Shown piece by piece: positions 49,781 to 58,858 of a stretch of 64,000 nt of DNA (the first letter of the stretch is position 1; each line of letters begins with the position of its first letter). This DNA comes from OMII01 sp947467385 (GTDB lineage Bacteria; Bdellovibrionota_C; UBA2361; OMII01). The position numbers and the translations under genes are program-made. The notes beneath the pieces are model-generated. The model made no database searches and was not told where the DNA came from. It saw nothing but the letters and a program-made list of their open reading frames with translations. The stretch is taken from NCBI GenBank assembly GCA_044360075.1, contig JBIKLA010000016.1:18855-82854 (forward strand). Direction: 5' to 3'.

Positions 49781-51790
49781 ATGAGCATGCTCAACCAGAT
49801 CGGCATCGTCTGGCCCCTTGCCTTCTTCGCCCTGCCGGCGCTGGCCCTCGTGGCGTGGCTTCTTGCTGCGCGCTGTAGGGTGCGTGACGCGCGCTGCAAG
49901 TCACTTGGCGTGCCGCTCGCAAGCTCTGCCACGCGGGGCTTAGTGCTGGCGCTCGTGCCGGCTGTGCTCATGGCAGCAGCGCTGTTGCGGCCCTACGCAG
50001 GCAAGCAGACCGTTGAACTTCCGACATCAACGACCGACTACATGTTCCTCGTCGATGTCAGCCGCAGCATGCTCGCCAAAGACGTTCCCCCGTCCCGCAT
50101 GGCGCTCGGCAAGCGCAAGCTAAAGGATCTGATTCAGCTCTTTGTGCAGCGGGGGGAGTCTCACCGTTACGGAATTACGGTCTTTGCCGGCGGCGTCTAC
50201 TCGATCTGTCCCCTCACCAACGACATCGCAGTTGTTGAGCAATTTATCGACGTCATATCACCAGAGCTTGTGACGAGCCTTGGCTCAAACCTTGAGGAGG
50301 GGATTACAACTGCTCTTGAGCGCTTCAAGGGCGCAAAGAGCAAGGACGGCCGCATATTGCTCGTCTCGGATGGCGAAGACGACGCGATGGTAATTGAGCG
50401 CGTCGTGGGAATCGTTAAGAGCTCTGGCGTTCGGGTGGATGTGCTGGGGATCGGCTCGACCTTCGGCTCTCCGATTGAGGTTGAGGATGGGCGATTTATT
50501 CGCGACCAATCCGGCTCGATAGTTCACACCAAGCTGAATGAGAGCGGCCTAAAGCTGATAGCGGCGGCGAGCGGCGGCGTGTACGAGCGCGCGACCCTTT
50601 CGGATGAGGACATCATGAAACTCGCAGCAGAGAGACCTATCCTTCCCGGCAAGGCCTCGGGAGCCGCACGCTCAATAACTACCTACCGTGAGCTCGGCTC
50701 GTGGCTCGCCCTGGCCGCCCTAGTGGCGTTCCTCTTTGTTGCCGTCCTTCAACGGAACGGCTTCGCGCTCTCGTGCCTCGCGCTGTTGGCCGTGCTTGGC
50801 GCAGTGCCCGCCCTGGCCGAGACCCCTTCTCCTGTCCCGGATGAGATTATGAGCGCGCGTGGGGCGTTCGACTTTTACCAGGCGGGGCGCTTTCCGCAGG
50901 CAGCCATGGCTTTCTCTAAAGCCCTTGAGCTCGACCCCAACAACCGTGCCATCAAGCAGGGGTACGCCAGCGCTCTCTTTAAGGCCGGCGACTACAAGAG
51001 AGCGCAAGAGATCTTTCGCGAACTGGCGGACTCGGCTGAGAGCGGCCGGTCATACTTTGAGAACACCTTTAACGAGGGTAACTCGATCCTCGCCATGAAG
51101 CGCTACCGAGACGCAATCGATGCCTACAACAAGGCCCTCGACGTAAAGCCCGGCGACGAGCAGGCGATCCACAACCGCTCAATAGCGAGAAAGCTCCTTG
51201 AGCTTGAGAAGAACGCATCGCCGACCCCAACGCCAACTCCAACCCCAACTCCCGCATCGTCACCCTCAGCTCAGCCTTCGCCATCGGCGCAGCCCTCACC
51301 ATCGCCATCAGCGGCACCCTCACCCTCGCAGTCGCCGTCCCCATCTCCAGATGCCTCTCCATCATCTGAGCCATCGCCGCAGCCATCCCCTTCGCCGGCC
51401 GCATCACCGTCGTCGAAACCCTCCGCCGAGCCATCTCCCGCAGGAAGCCCAACCTCATCGCCTCATGGCACTCCGAGCCCAGCGGCGGGCAGCCCCACCC
51501 CATCCGGCACTCAGTCACCATCAGCGAGCGCTGGGCCCGATGCGACCACGACACCTCCTCCGGACTCAGCGAAACCCGATCAGACCCCCACTGAGCGCAA
51601 GAAGGAGGCGCCCGAGAAGCCCGACGAGCAGGCAACTCCGCCGCCGCTTGGCGCCGGGACACCCACTGGCTCGGCAACGCTCGATCCGTCACTCAAGGAA
51701 GCTGAGGCGTGGCTGAAGTCACTTCCGGAATCGCCGCTCCTCCTGCGGCGCGACAAGGCGCGGCCTGCAGCGAACGGGCAAACGTGGTAG
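49781..51790 (+). CDS. BatB-BatC fusion: VWA, TPR and long Pro/Ser/Thr tail
   Basis: 669 residues. The BatB part has N-terminal membrane helices and a VWA domain (about 85-270) with an intact MIDAS (VDVSRSM) and VSDGEDD. Next come a membrane helix (about 310-327) and, right after it, a stretch reading like a signal peptide (FALSCLALLAVLGAVPALAE), the expected start of a separate BatC. Residues 356-478 hold TPR units (ALELDPNNRAIKQGYASALF, ALDVKPGDEQAIHNRS). Residues about 480-610 are a low-complexity Pro/Ser/Thr/Ala tract with PT, SP and PSAQ repeats. The start is ATG 49781; the upstream part of the frame overlaps batA. Confidence 0.92.
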   Translation: MSMLNQIGIVWPLAFFALPALALVAWLLAARCRVRDARCKSLGVPLASSATRGLVLALVPAVLMAAALLRPYAGKQTVELPTSTTDYMFLVDVSRSMLAKDVPPSRMALGKRKLKDLIQLFVQRGESHRYGITVFAGGVYSICPLTNDIAVVEQFIDVISPELVTSLGSNLEEGITTALERFKGAKSKDGRILLVSDGEDDAMVIERVVGIVKSSGVRVDVLGIGSTFGSPIEVEDGRFIRDQSGSIVHTKLNESGLKLIAAASGGVYERATLSDEDIMKLAAERPILPGKASGAARSITTYRELGSWLALAALVAFLFVAVLQRNGFALSCLALLAVLGAVPALAETPSPVPDEIMSARGAFDFYQAGRFPQAAMAFSKALELDPNNRAIKQGYASALFKAGDYKRAQEIFRELADSAESGRSYFENTFNEGNSILAMKRYRDAIDAYNKALDVKPGDEQAIHNRSIARKLLELEKNASPTPTPTPTPTPASSPSAQPSPSAQPSPSPSAAPSPSQSPSPSPDASPSSEPSPQPSPSPAASPSSKPSAEPSPAGSPTSSPHGTPSPAAGSPTPSGTQSPSASAGPDATTTPPPDSAKPDQTPTERKKEAPEKPDEQATPPPLGAGTPTGSATLDPSLKEAEAWLKSLPESPLLLRRDKARPAANGQTW

Positions 51791-51803
51791 AAAAGGTTTT
51801 GCT

Positions 51804-53591
51804 ATGACGCATCCTCTCAGCATCACTAAAAGAGCGCGAAGATGGCTCGCGGCGATCTGTTCGGTGGTCGTGATGATGGCACCGCTTGCCCACGCTGAGA
51901 CATCGCTCTCGGTTGACCTTGCGCCATCCTCCGGCACCACACAGGACCTTTTTGTCTTCACAGTCACCGTCGACGGAAGCCGTTCGGCGTCTCCGCCCTC
52001 TTTCGGCCCAAGCCAGGACTTCGAGATCGAGATGCTCGGGCCGCAGTCGTTCATAGCCTCTATTAACGGCGTAACGACGCAGCGCATCTCATTCGTGTAC
52101 AACCTCACGCCCAAGGGTGCCGGAACGCTCAAAACCCCCTCAGTCACTCTCCAGGCAGATGGGCGTACCTTCGAGCACGCGCCGATTGAAGTTGAAGTGG
52201 CCAAGGCAGACCAGAGGCGCTTGGGATCCGAGGCCTCAGGGGGTGCGCCGGAAGCTGTCTTCCTTCGGCAGTTCGCCACCCCCACAACGATCTACGAGGG
52301 CCAGCAGCTCATCAACACCCTTGACCTCTATACCAGCGTTGGCCTAAGCGATATTAAGCTCGACGACCTCGCCACGGACGGTTTCTGGCAAGAGCCTGTC
52401 ACCGACGGCGACCGCTCACAGCGCCAGGTTAATGGGTTTGAGTACCATGTGGTGCAGGTCGCCAAGGCGCTCTATCCGTTGCGCAGCGGCCTCCTGAACC
52501 TGCCGCCCCGTACCCTCAACGCCACAGCGCAGATACCGAAGCCCCAGCGCGGCCCCTCGGGCCTTGATCCCTTCGACCCATTTAGCCAGGACCTCTTCGG
52601 CACGTTTTTCCGCGCCGTCGAGGAGCGCAGGCTCTCTCTTGAGTCAAACGAGCTCCACATCACCGTCAAGCCGCTTCCGCCGGCACCACCCGAACTGCAG
52701 GCGCTCGTTGGCTCGGTGCCGATCGTGGGCACCACTAAGGTAAGCGCCGAGACGAGCCTCGACACCCTCAAGGTCGGGGAGAGCAAGTCCATTACCATCC
52801 ATGTCTCAAGCGAGGGAAACCTCAATCCGCTCTCAAAGCTGCCGCTTTCCGCCCCCCAGGGCGTAAAGGTGTACGAGGAGCGCCCAGACACCAAGCGCGA
52901 CCGGAGAGGCGGCAAGCTCATCCTGCACCGCTTCTTCCGCTTCTCGGTGGTGCCGCTGAAGCCCGGACTGCTGCGCATCCCCGGTGCGCAAGTTGCGTTC
53001 TTTAACCCATCGACGGGGCAATACCAGTTGGCGAAATCCGAGGACATCACCCTCGCCGTTCAGGGCGAGGCGCTTCCGGATCCAAGCGCTCAGGGAGGCT
53101 TGCGCGCAGCACAGGTGCCGACCCTTGAGCCGCTCCCCATCGGTCCCGACCTCGACTACGAGGAGGCCTCAATTCTTGAGCGCATTTCAGACACGCTGAG
53201 CCTCAAGTCTGCGATCCTGCTCGCCTCCGTCCTAATCGCCATCGCGATACTCATGGGCCTGATAGGCAAGCTGCGCCCCAAGGCTGCGCCGCCGGGCCTT
53301 ACATCGTCTGACCTAGACGCAGTTGAATCGATCGCCGACCTTGAGGCCTTCACCCGACACCTACTCGCGCGGCGCATCCCGGCCATTAAGCCCGAGAGCT
53401 CCGTCGACGAGATCCGCGCCCGCATCGCTCAAGAGATCAAGAACCCCGACGTGGCCGTGTCGTTGCGCAGTATCCTCGATGAGCTTGAGGTCCTGCGCTA
53501 CGGCGGCTCGCAGGGGGCAAAGCCAGGGGACCTAGAGTCCCTTAAAGGTCGCCTGCGGCCGCTGCTGGGCTCGTGGCATTCGCCCCGCTAG
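51804..53591 (+). CDS. batD: BatD-like protein
   Basis: 595 residues: signal peptide (WLAAICSVVVMMAPLAHA), a long periplasmic region of beta-sandwich repeats beginning SLSVDLAPSSGTTQDLFVFTV and containing GLSDIKLDDLATDGFW, a membrane helix near residues 472-492 (AILLASVLIAIAILMGLIG) and a cytoplasmic helical tail. It is the normal last member of the Bat operon. It follows the BatBC gene by 13 bases. Confidence 0.9.
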   Translation: MTHPLSITKRARRWLAAICSVVVMMAPLAHAETSLSVDLAPSSGTTQDLFVFTVTVDGSRSASPPSFGPSQDFEIEMLGPQSFIASINGVTTQRISFVYNLTPKGAGTLKTPSVTLQADGRTFEHAPIEVEVAKADQRRLGSEASGGAPEAVFLRQFATPTTIYEGQQLINTLDLYTSVGLSDIKLDDLATDGFWQEPVTDGDRSQRQVNGFEYHVVQVAKALYPLRSGLLNLPPRTLNATAQIPKPQRGPSGLDPFDPFSQDLFGTFFRAVEERRLSLESNELHITVKPLPPAPPELQALVGSVPIVGTTKVSAETSLDTLKVGESKSITIHVSSEGNLNPLSKLPLSAPQGVKVYEERPDTKRDRRGGKLILHRFFRFSVVPLKPGLLRIPGAQVAFFNPSTGQYQLAKSEDITLAVQGEALPDPSAQGGLRAAQVPTLEPLPIGPDLDYEEASILERISDTLSLKSAILLASVLIAIAILMGLIGKLRPKAAPPGLTSSDLDAVESIADLEAFTRHLLARRIPAIKPESSVDEIRARIAQEIKNPDVAVSLRSILDELEVLRYGGSQGAKPGDLESLKGRLRPLLGSWHSPR

Positions 53592-53619
53592 GGCGGTCAC
53601 CGCCGAACACACAACCGCT

Positions 53620-53648
53620 TTGACCGGCGCCGGCAGAGTCGCTACGAT
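53620..53648 (+). promoter_or_regulatory. nadA promoter, probably giving a leaderless mRNA
   Basis: TTGACC (53620-53625), a 17-base gap and TACGAT (53643-53648). The nadA ATG follows seven bases later with no ribosome binding site in between, so transcription would begin at or next to the start codon. Confidence 0.55.
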
Positions 53649-53655
53649 ACACTGC

Positions 53656-54693
53656 ATGCCGATAGAAGCGTCATCAATCGCGGAAACATACCGCCTTATG
53701 CAGGCAAAGCTGTCGAAGCTTGTGCCCGATGTTGAGCTGCGCATAAAGGCCGAGCTCGTGTACGAGATCAATCGCCGCAAAAAGGAGCGCGGCGCGATCA
53801 TCCTGGGCCACAATTACATGGAGGCCGCCCTCTATCACACCGTCCCGGATGTCGTGGGTGACTCGCTTGAACTCTCGCGCCGCGCGGCGGCCACGGAATG
53901 CGACCCTATCATATTCTGCGGCGTGCGCTTCATGGCCGAGACAGCCAAGATCCTTAACCCTAACAAGACCGTCCTCCTGCCAGCCAAGCAAGCCGGCTGT
54001 TCGCTCGCCTCAAGCCTTACTGCAGAGGACGTGCGAGCCCTGAAGGCGCGCTATCCGGGCGTACCGGTGGTGAGCTACATCAACACATACGCCGACGTGA
54101 AGGCAGAGTCAGACATCATCTGCACCTCGGGCAATGCCGTCCGTATTGTTCAGTCGCTCAAGTCGGACACCGTTATCTTTCTGCCTGACAAGTACCTTGC
54201 AGCGAACGTCGCTAAGGAGACCGGGAAGACGATCCTCTTTCCCAAGCTCGGCGACCCGGCTCCACACGGAAACGTCATGATCGGCTGGAAAGGCGTGTGC
54301 GAGGTGCACGAGCAGTTTACCGTCGAAGACATAGAGAACGTGCGCAAGCAGTTCCCCGATGTCGTTGTTCTGACTCACCCAGAGTGCAGCCCCGAGGTTG
54401 TTGCAGCATCAAACTTTTCTGCCAGCACCTCGCGCATGGTTGACTTCGTAAAGGGCTCCACGGCGCCTCACTTTTTGATCCTCACAGAGTGCAGCATGGC
54501 CGACAATATTATCGCCGAAAACCCCGACAAGGACGTCCTGCGGCTGTGCAGCATCCGCTGCCCGCACATGAACGAGATCACCCTTGAGGACACCCTTAAC
54601 GCCCTCATCAACAACGAGCAGGTAATCGAAGTACCTGAGGACATTAGGGTTCGGGCGAAGCGCTCGCTCGATGCGATGCTGGCTGTTCCGTAG
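53656..54693 (+). CDS. nadA: Quinolinate synthase NadA
   Basis: Fe-S enzyme that condenses iminoaspartate and dihydroxyacetone phosphate to quinolinate, the substrate of NadC (encoded at 9432). The 345-residue protein has ILGHNYMEAALYH, GDSLELSRRAA, the cluster cysteines in IIFCGVRFMAE, HPECSPEV and RCPHMNEITLEDTL, and SYINTYADVKAESD. ATG 53656 gives the family N-terminus. It lies 64 bases after batD but has its own promoter. No nadB is in the window. Confidence 0.96.
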   Translation: MPIEASSIAETYRLMQAKLSKLVPDVELRIKAELVYEINRRKKERGAIILGHNYMEAALYHTVPDVVGDSLELSRRAAATECDPIIFCGVRFMAETAKILNPNKTVLLPAKQAGCSLASSLTAEDVRALKARYPGVPVVSYINTYADVKAESDIICTSGNAVRIVQSLKSDTVIFLPDKYLAANVAKETGKTILFPKLGDPAPHGNVMIGWKGVCEVHEQFTVEDIENVRKQFPDVVVLTHPECSPEVVAASNFSASTSRMVDFVKGSTAPHFLILTECSMADNIIAENPDKDVLRLCSIRCPHMNEITLEDTLNALINNEQVIEVPEDIRVRAKRSLDAMLAVP

Positions 54694-54767
54694 GCCCAAA
54701 CACCCTTTTTTAGGCGCTAAAATCTGCTAGTCTTCCCCTGCTCCCAACGATTTTCTCTGGAGGACGC

Positions 54768-55064
54768 ATGAGACAGTATTTTTGCCTGGCTTTTTTTCTG
54801 GCCCTTTTATCCGCCCCGGTTTGCGCTTTTGCAGCTGAGTGCCCCGTGCCCTCAGTGGGCGCCCCAGCCTCTGACGCCCCAAGCTGCCAATCTGACGGCA
54901 AGTCAGAGAAGCCTGTTCAGCAGCCTAAGGATGACAAGTCTTCCCAGCCCGAGAACAAGCAGGCCGCACGCTACGTCCGCATCACCAAGCAGCGCTCATT
55001 CTCTGGCGGGATGCCAAGCGCCGCTCTGCGCGTGCGCTACGAGCTTGAGGATGACTCCGAGTAG
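54768..55064 (+). CDS. Small secreted protein, unknown function
   Basis: 98 residues with a Sec signal (YFCLAFFLALLSAPVCAFA). The mature part has two Cys, a Pro/Ser/Lys/Gln-rich disordered middle, and a C-terminal stretch with RYVRITKQRSFSG. GGAGGAC precedes the ATG. Its stop lies four bases before the stop of the convergent porin-like gene. No family is recognised. Confidence 0.65.
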   Translation: MRQYFCLAFFLALLSAPVCAFAAECPVPSVGAPASDAPSCQSDGKSEKPVQQPKDDKSSQPENKQAARYVRITKQRSFSGGMPSAALRVRYELEDDSE

Positions 55065-55068
55065 GCCT

Positions 55069-55860
55069 TTAGAAGGAGTAGCCAGCGTTGAGCCCGCCCC
55101 ACACCTTATTAACGGTATTGGCGTCCTCTGACTGGGTATACGAGATGACCGGGCTTACCGACACCCCTGAGACATCGATTGCGGTGGAAGCTCCGTACGT
55201 AGCCTGCACCAGGCCGTTCTCTGCATAAAGCTCCTCGGCATGCCCGGCAAATCCTACATCAGCGAAGAACGTGACGTTAAAAGCCCCCTCGCCGCTCTTC
55301 TCGAAGGTGTGGCTAAGGTTTATCTCGTAGTACTCCATGTTGTAGCGCTCGTACTCATAGAACACGGCGAACGTCGGCGCCAACATCGTGTCGAGCGCAA
55401 CGGAGCCCCACACCTCGGTGCGTGACGGAATCGGCGCGCCTCCGCTTGGAAACATGTACCAGTAATTGCCGACTGAGAATGTCGCCCGGGACATCGTGTA
55501 GTCATACGAGACCCCCGTGTCGAGCTCAAAGAACTGATCCCCACCGCTTCTGCCCTGGAGCGGCACCTGCGCCCACACGATTGCGTTGAGCATCCCGTTA
55601 GGGCCAAGATCTATATGTGGCTGCACGGAAGGCTGAAGCGAAAGCCCGTCATAGAGCTCAAGGCCACGGAAAATGTAGCTTGAATAGAGCGATGCGCTGG
55701 TGTCCCACGAGAGCTTTGTCGGCGCGAGGGTTTCAACCTGGGGTGGTGGGAAATACAGCGAGTGCACCGGGCCGTCCGCGCGCGCGATCGGAGCACGAGC
55801 GATCAGGGCGCAGAGCGCTAGCGCCCCGCACACTCCACGCTTCATCCTCGCAAATCCCAC
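55069..55860 (-). CDS. Porin-like outer membrane beta-barrel protein
   Basis: 263 residues from a GTG start with GGAGGAGG upstream. A signal peptide (residues 1-28) is followed by a series of alternating amphipathic strands rich in Tyr and Trp (ASLYSSYIFRGLELYDG, FSVGNYWYMF, FAVFYEYERYNMEYYEINL), ending in an aromatic C-terminal residue (GLNAGYSF), the classic signal for the BAM complex. The SSYIFRG stretch recalls the TorF family of putative porins. The substrate is unknown. Confidence 0.75.
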   Translation of the reverse strand: MGFARMKRGVCGALALCALIARAPIARADGPVHSLYFPPPQVETLAPTKLSWDTSASLYSSYIFRGLELYDGLSLQPSVQPHIDLGPNGMLNAIVWAQVPLQGRSGGDQFFELDTGVSYDYTMSRATFSVGNYWYMFPSGGAPIPSRTEVWGSVALDTMLAPTFAVFYEYERYNMEYYEINLSHTFEKSGEGAFNVTFFADVGFAGHAEELYAENGLVQATYGASTAIDVSGVSVSPVISYTQSEDANTVNKVWGGLNAGYSF

Positions 55861-55965
55861 GTATCCTCCTCCCTGAGTACCGCGCAGAGAAACCCTTAGA
55901 ATGACTAGGATGTCGGCCCGAGGGATTTCGGCGCGCCCCTTCCGTGGGGCCGCGCAGAAACCGGG

Positions 55966-56235
55966 CTACTGTGTGAGGCGGCCCAGCTCCTGCATCACCT
56001 CTACGGCCTCATTAAATACGCCGATGCGCTTATAACCCCGTTCGGGGAAGAATCCCGCCAAGGCTAAAACCCGCATATCCGCCCGCATAACGGCCTCAAA
56101 GCGAGCGCCATCGAGCTGGTGTGCACAGCTGCGCATTGCGGAGTCTATTTCGAACCACCGCTGGCCAAAGGGCTCTTCCTTTTTGTCCTGCGCGCCATCG
56201 TTTGGATGTGGGATTGTTTCTGTCCAGAGACTCAT
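55966..56235 (-). CDS. Small cytoplasmic protein, unknown function
   Basis: 89 residues with AGGGAAG before the ATG. There is no signal or membrane helix. The C-terminal two thirds look helical (WFEIDSAMRSCAHQLDG, FNEAVEVMQELGRL). No family is recognised. It lies between the porin-like gene and the TraG-like gene, divergent from the latter. Confidence 0.55.
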   Translation of the reverse strand: MSLWTETIPHPNDGAQDKKEEPFGQRWFEIDSAMRSCAHQLDGARFEAVMRADMRVLALAGFFPERGYKRIGVFNEAVEVMQELGRLTQ

Positions 56236-56351
56236 ACAACTTCCCTGTTTGACTACTACTCCTTCGCAGCACCGAGGGTGCCGCGGAGAGGGATCTCCCT
56301 CTCACAGGTAGTAAGCGTCAGGTTTTGGGGTCCGCTAAACGAATGGGCGCG

Positions 56352-56376
56352 AAAAAAATCGGCCCGAGGCATTTTT
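56352..56376. terminator. Possible bidirectional terminator
   Basis: AAAAAAATCGGCCCGAGGCATTTTT-type element: an A tract, a short GGC/GCC stem and a T tract, mirrored on the other strand. The A/T arms extend the helix. The G/C core is short, so strength is doubtful. Confidence 0.4.
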
Positions 56377-56412
56377 CCAGGACCCTGAAATCGCACGGTT
56401 TTAGGCACTTGA

Positions 56413-56460
56413 GCGGGCCTCCCGCCTGTTCTGCTTCCTAGACCGTGGGGTGGCCCCACG
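56413..56460. repeat. Two tandem hairpins upstream of the TraG-like gene
   Basis: GCGGG/CCCGC with loop CCT (56413-56425) and CGTGGGG/CCCCACG with loop TGG (56444-56460) lie 35-80 bases before the start codon. Neither is followed by a T tract, so they are more likely a leader structure or protein-binding sites than terminators. Confidence 0.5.
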
Positions 56461-56494
56461 CGGCCCCTTCAGTAAGCCCCCCAAAGGGCGTAAG

Positions 56495-58786
56495 ATGCGG
56501 GAGCTTAAGTATTTTCCAGGCCGGACGTTAGTAGCATTAGTCATGAGAGTCGTTTGCCTCCATCTACCCCGTGCCGGCGGCGCCGCTGACCCGGGAGCTG
56601 CGTACATGGCGGTGCAGTTCGATGCGCACGCGCCAAACATCTTCAAGCACCAGCTCGAGGAGCTCGCCGAGTGCATCTGGAAACCCTTCTCCCTTGAGCT
56701 CTACGCCCACAGCAAGATGGTGTACGCCACCATCGCGGGCGATGACGACATAGTCGACTTCCTCATCACCGGGCTCTACTCGTGGTTTGACTGTGAGATC
56801 CACGACGTTGAGGACTACACCGAGAACATTTCAAAGAACGCCTCGGTAGTTGGGGCAGACTTCCGCCTGTGGCGCCCCGACATCTACTGGCTCGGAACCT
56901 TCGCAAACTTCAAGACCGACTCGCTTGCGCCAGTCGTTTCGGCGCTCAGCCAGATTCCCGAGGGCGACAAGTTCCTTGTTCAGATAATTGTCTGTCCCGT
57001 CAAGTACGGGCTTGCCCACAACCTCTCGATTGCCCACACCCGCTCGGTTGACCGCTTCCAGGCGATCTTCCGCACGCGCAGGTACTTCAAGCGCGACCTC
57101 GCGTCGGAGACCCAAAAGCGCGTCCTTGAGAAGTGCGGGAGGCGCCTCTTCCGCATCAATTACCGCCTTACGGCGATCCATGAGCCGCCGGCAAACTCAA
57201 AGGTCGGTCGCGCGCAGATCGAGGACCGCCTTACAAAGACCGTTCAGGCCGTCGGAAACGCGGTGAAGAACTACAATACAGTCGAGGATAACAAGTTCAT
57301 TCTGAAGCCAACTGAGCGGGGCCCAAAGTGGCTTAAAACACTACAGTCGCGAGCCTTCGACAAGCCCTTCCGGGTTACCTCGGACGAACTCACGACCTTC
57401 TGGCACCCCCCCAACTCCGGTTTCATGCCCAACACCGCTCAGGTGCTCTCGCGGCGCTCCCATCCTCCACGCGGGCTCCCCACAAAGCTCTCTGACCCAG
57501 AGGTGTCTGCTTTCGGCCTCACTAACTATCGCGACCATGAGGACGTGTTCGGCATAAAGCGCTTCGACCGCCGGCGGCACATGTACGTCGTCGGGAAGTC
57601 CGGCAGCGGGAAGTCGTGCCTTTTGCAGCTCCTAGTCCGTAACGACATCGAGAAGGGTTACGGGTGCGCAGTGCTCGACCCGCACGGAGACCTCGTCGAC
57701 GACATCCTGCGCCTCGTGCCGCGCCACCGCATCGACGACGTCGTTATCTTCGACCCCTCCGATCCAAAGTACGCCCCAAGCTTTAACCCGATGGATCCGA
57801 TCAAGCCCGAGCTTAAGCTGCGCGTTGCGCTGAGCTTCCTCGACGCCTTCAAGCGCTCCTTCGGCGCTGACTGGTCAGAGCGCATGGACCACGTGCTGCG
57901 CTATGCGATGCTGGGCCTCTTAAGCGCCCCCGGATCAAACATCCTGTCGCTGCGCCGAATGCTCTCTGACGAGGTGTTCCGCGCCGACATCGTGCGCCGT
58001 GCCAACGACGAATCCGTTAAGCGATTCTGGCTGCGCGAGTTTGCTGCCCGCCGGCAGGACTTTGAAGAGGGCCCCATCTCGCGGCTCCTTAACCGCCTCG
58101 ACGAGCTTTTGGCGGTTGAGACCATGCGCAACGTGCTGGGCCAGACCTCGAACCTCTTTAACTTCCGCGAGTTCATGGACAACCGGAAGATCGTGCTGCT
58201 TAAAATCTCAAAGGGCGTCCTGGGCTCCGAGAACGCAAACCTGCTCGGGTCGCTCCTCATCTGGAAGGTGTACGAGGCGGCCATGTCGCGCGCTGACATC
58301 CCGGCCAGGGACCGAGAGGATTTCTTCTTCTACGTCGACGAGTTCCAAAACTTCGCTACTGAGTCGTTTACCGAGATCCTCAGCGAGTCGCGCAAGTACA
58401 ACCTCTGCCTCACCTTCGCCAACCAGTTCCTCGGACAGCTTCCCGTTAACGTCCGCAAGACCGTCTTCGGTAACATCTCAAACCTCCTCTCGTTTCGCGT
58501 CGGTGCTGATGACGCCGACGCGGTTTCAGCTGAGTTCCGCCCCCAATTCGGAAGCGACGACCTCATAAACCTTCCGCTGCGAGACTTCTTCGTCAAGATG
58601 AGCATCGACGGCCAAGTGCAGGACGCCTTCTCTGGCCGAACCCTCGACCTCGTGTATCCTCCGCCGGAAGAGAGCTTCGTTGAGGATTGCATCACCCACT
58701 CGCGCAAAAAGTATTGCATGCCGGTTGACGAGGCCCGCAAGCAGGCCGCCCAAAAAGGGACCGTGACTAAGGTCGGCAACTCCTAG
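56495..58786 (+). CDS. TraG/VirD4-like conjugation-type ATPase
   Basis: About 763 residues from ATG 56495 (AAAGGGCG upstream). Residues about 25-300 form a non-catalytic N-domain without clear membrane helices. The ATPase follows: Walker A VVGKSGSGKSCLLQLL (about 376-391), CAVLDPHGDLVDDIL, and Walker B FFFYVDEFQNF (about 608-618), then SRKYNLCLTFANQFLGQL, the coupling-protein/TraG motif. The type is common in Patescibacteria and some deltaproteobacterial genomes, where it is linked to type IV secretion or DNA transfer. No relaxase, VirB4 or pilus gene is nearby, so the partner is unknown. Confidence 0.85.
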   Translation: MRELKYFPGRTLVALVMRVVCLHLPRAGGAADPGAAYMAVQFDAHAPNIFKHQLEELAECIWKPFSLELYAHSKMVYATIAGDDDIVDFLITGLYSWFDCEIHDVEDYTENISKNASVVGADFRLWRPDIYWLGTFANFKTDSLAPVVSALSQIPEGDKFLVQIIVCPVKYGLAHNLSIAHTRSVDRFQAIFRTRRYFKRDLASETQKRVLEKCGRRLFRINYRLTAIHEPPANSKVGRAQIEDRLTKTVQAVGNAVKNYNTVEDNKFILKPTERGPKWLKTLQSRAFDKPFRVTSDELTTFWHPPNSGFMPNTAQVLSRRSHPPRGLPTKLSDPEVSAFGLTNYRDHEDVFGIKRFDRRRHMYVVGKSGSGKSCLLQLLVRNDIEKGYGCAVLDPHGDLVDDILRLVPRHRIDDVVIFDPSDPKYAPSFNPMDPIKPELKLRVALSFLDAFKRSFGADWSERMDHVLRYAMLGLLSAPGSNILSLRRMLSDEVFRADIVRRANDESVKRFWLREFAARRQDFEEGPISRLLNRLDELLAVETMRNVLGQTSNLFNFREFMDNRKIVLLKISKGVLGSENANLLGSLLIWKVYEAAMSRADIPARDREDFFFYVDEFQNFATESFTEILSESRKYNLCLTFANQFLGQLPVNVRKTVFGNISNLLSFRVGADDADAVSAEFRPQFGSDDLINLPLRDFFVKMSIDGQVQDAFSGRTLDLVYPPPEESFVEDCITHSRKKYCMPVDEARKQAAQKGTVTKVGNS

Positions 58787-58858
58787 GCGTTTTACCCCTC
58801 GCGCTACCCGCTCGTGCTGCTACACTTAGCCAAGGTTGGTTGAGGCAAGGAACTCTCT

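Noticed and set aside
51222..51560. DNA repeat array or mobile element
   Set aside because: The CCA/TCA-rich repeats are the coding sequence of the Pro/Ser/Thr tract of the BatBC fusion, in frame throughout.
58787..58858. Fluoride riboswitch before crcB
   Set aside because: The region is only 72 bases and lacks the conserved pseudoknot sequences I would expect.
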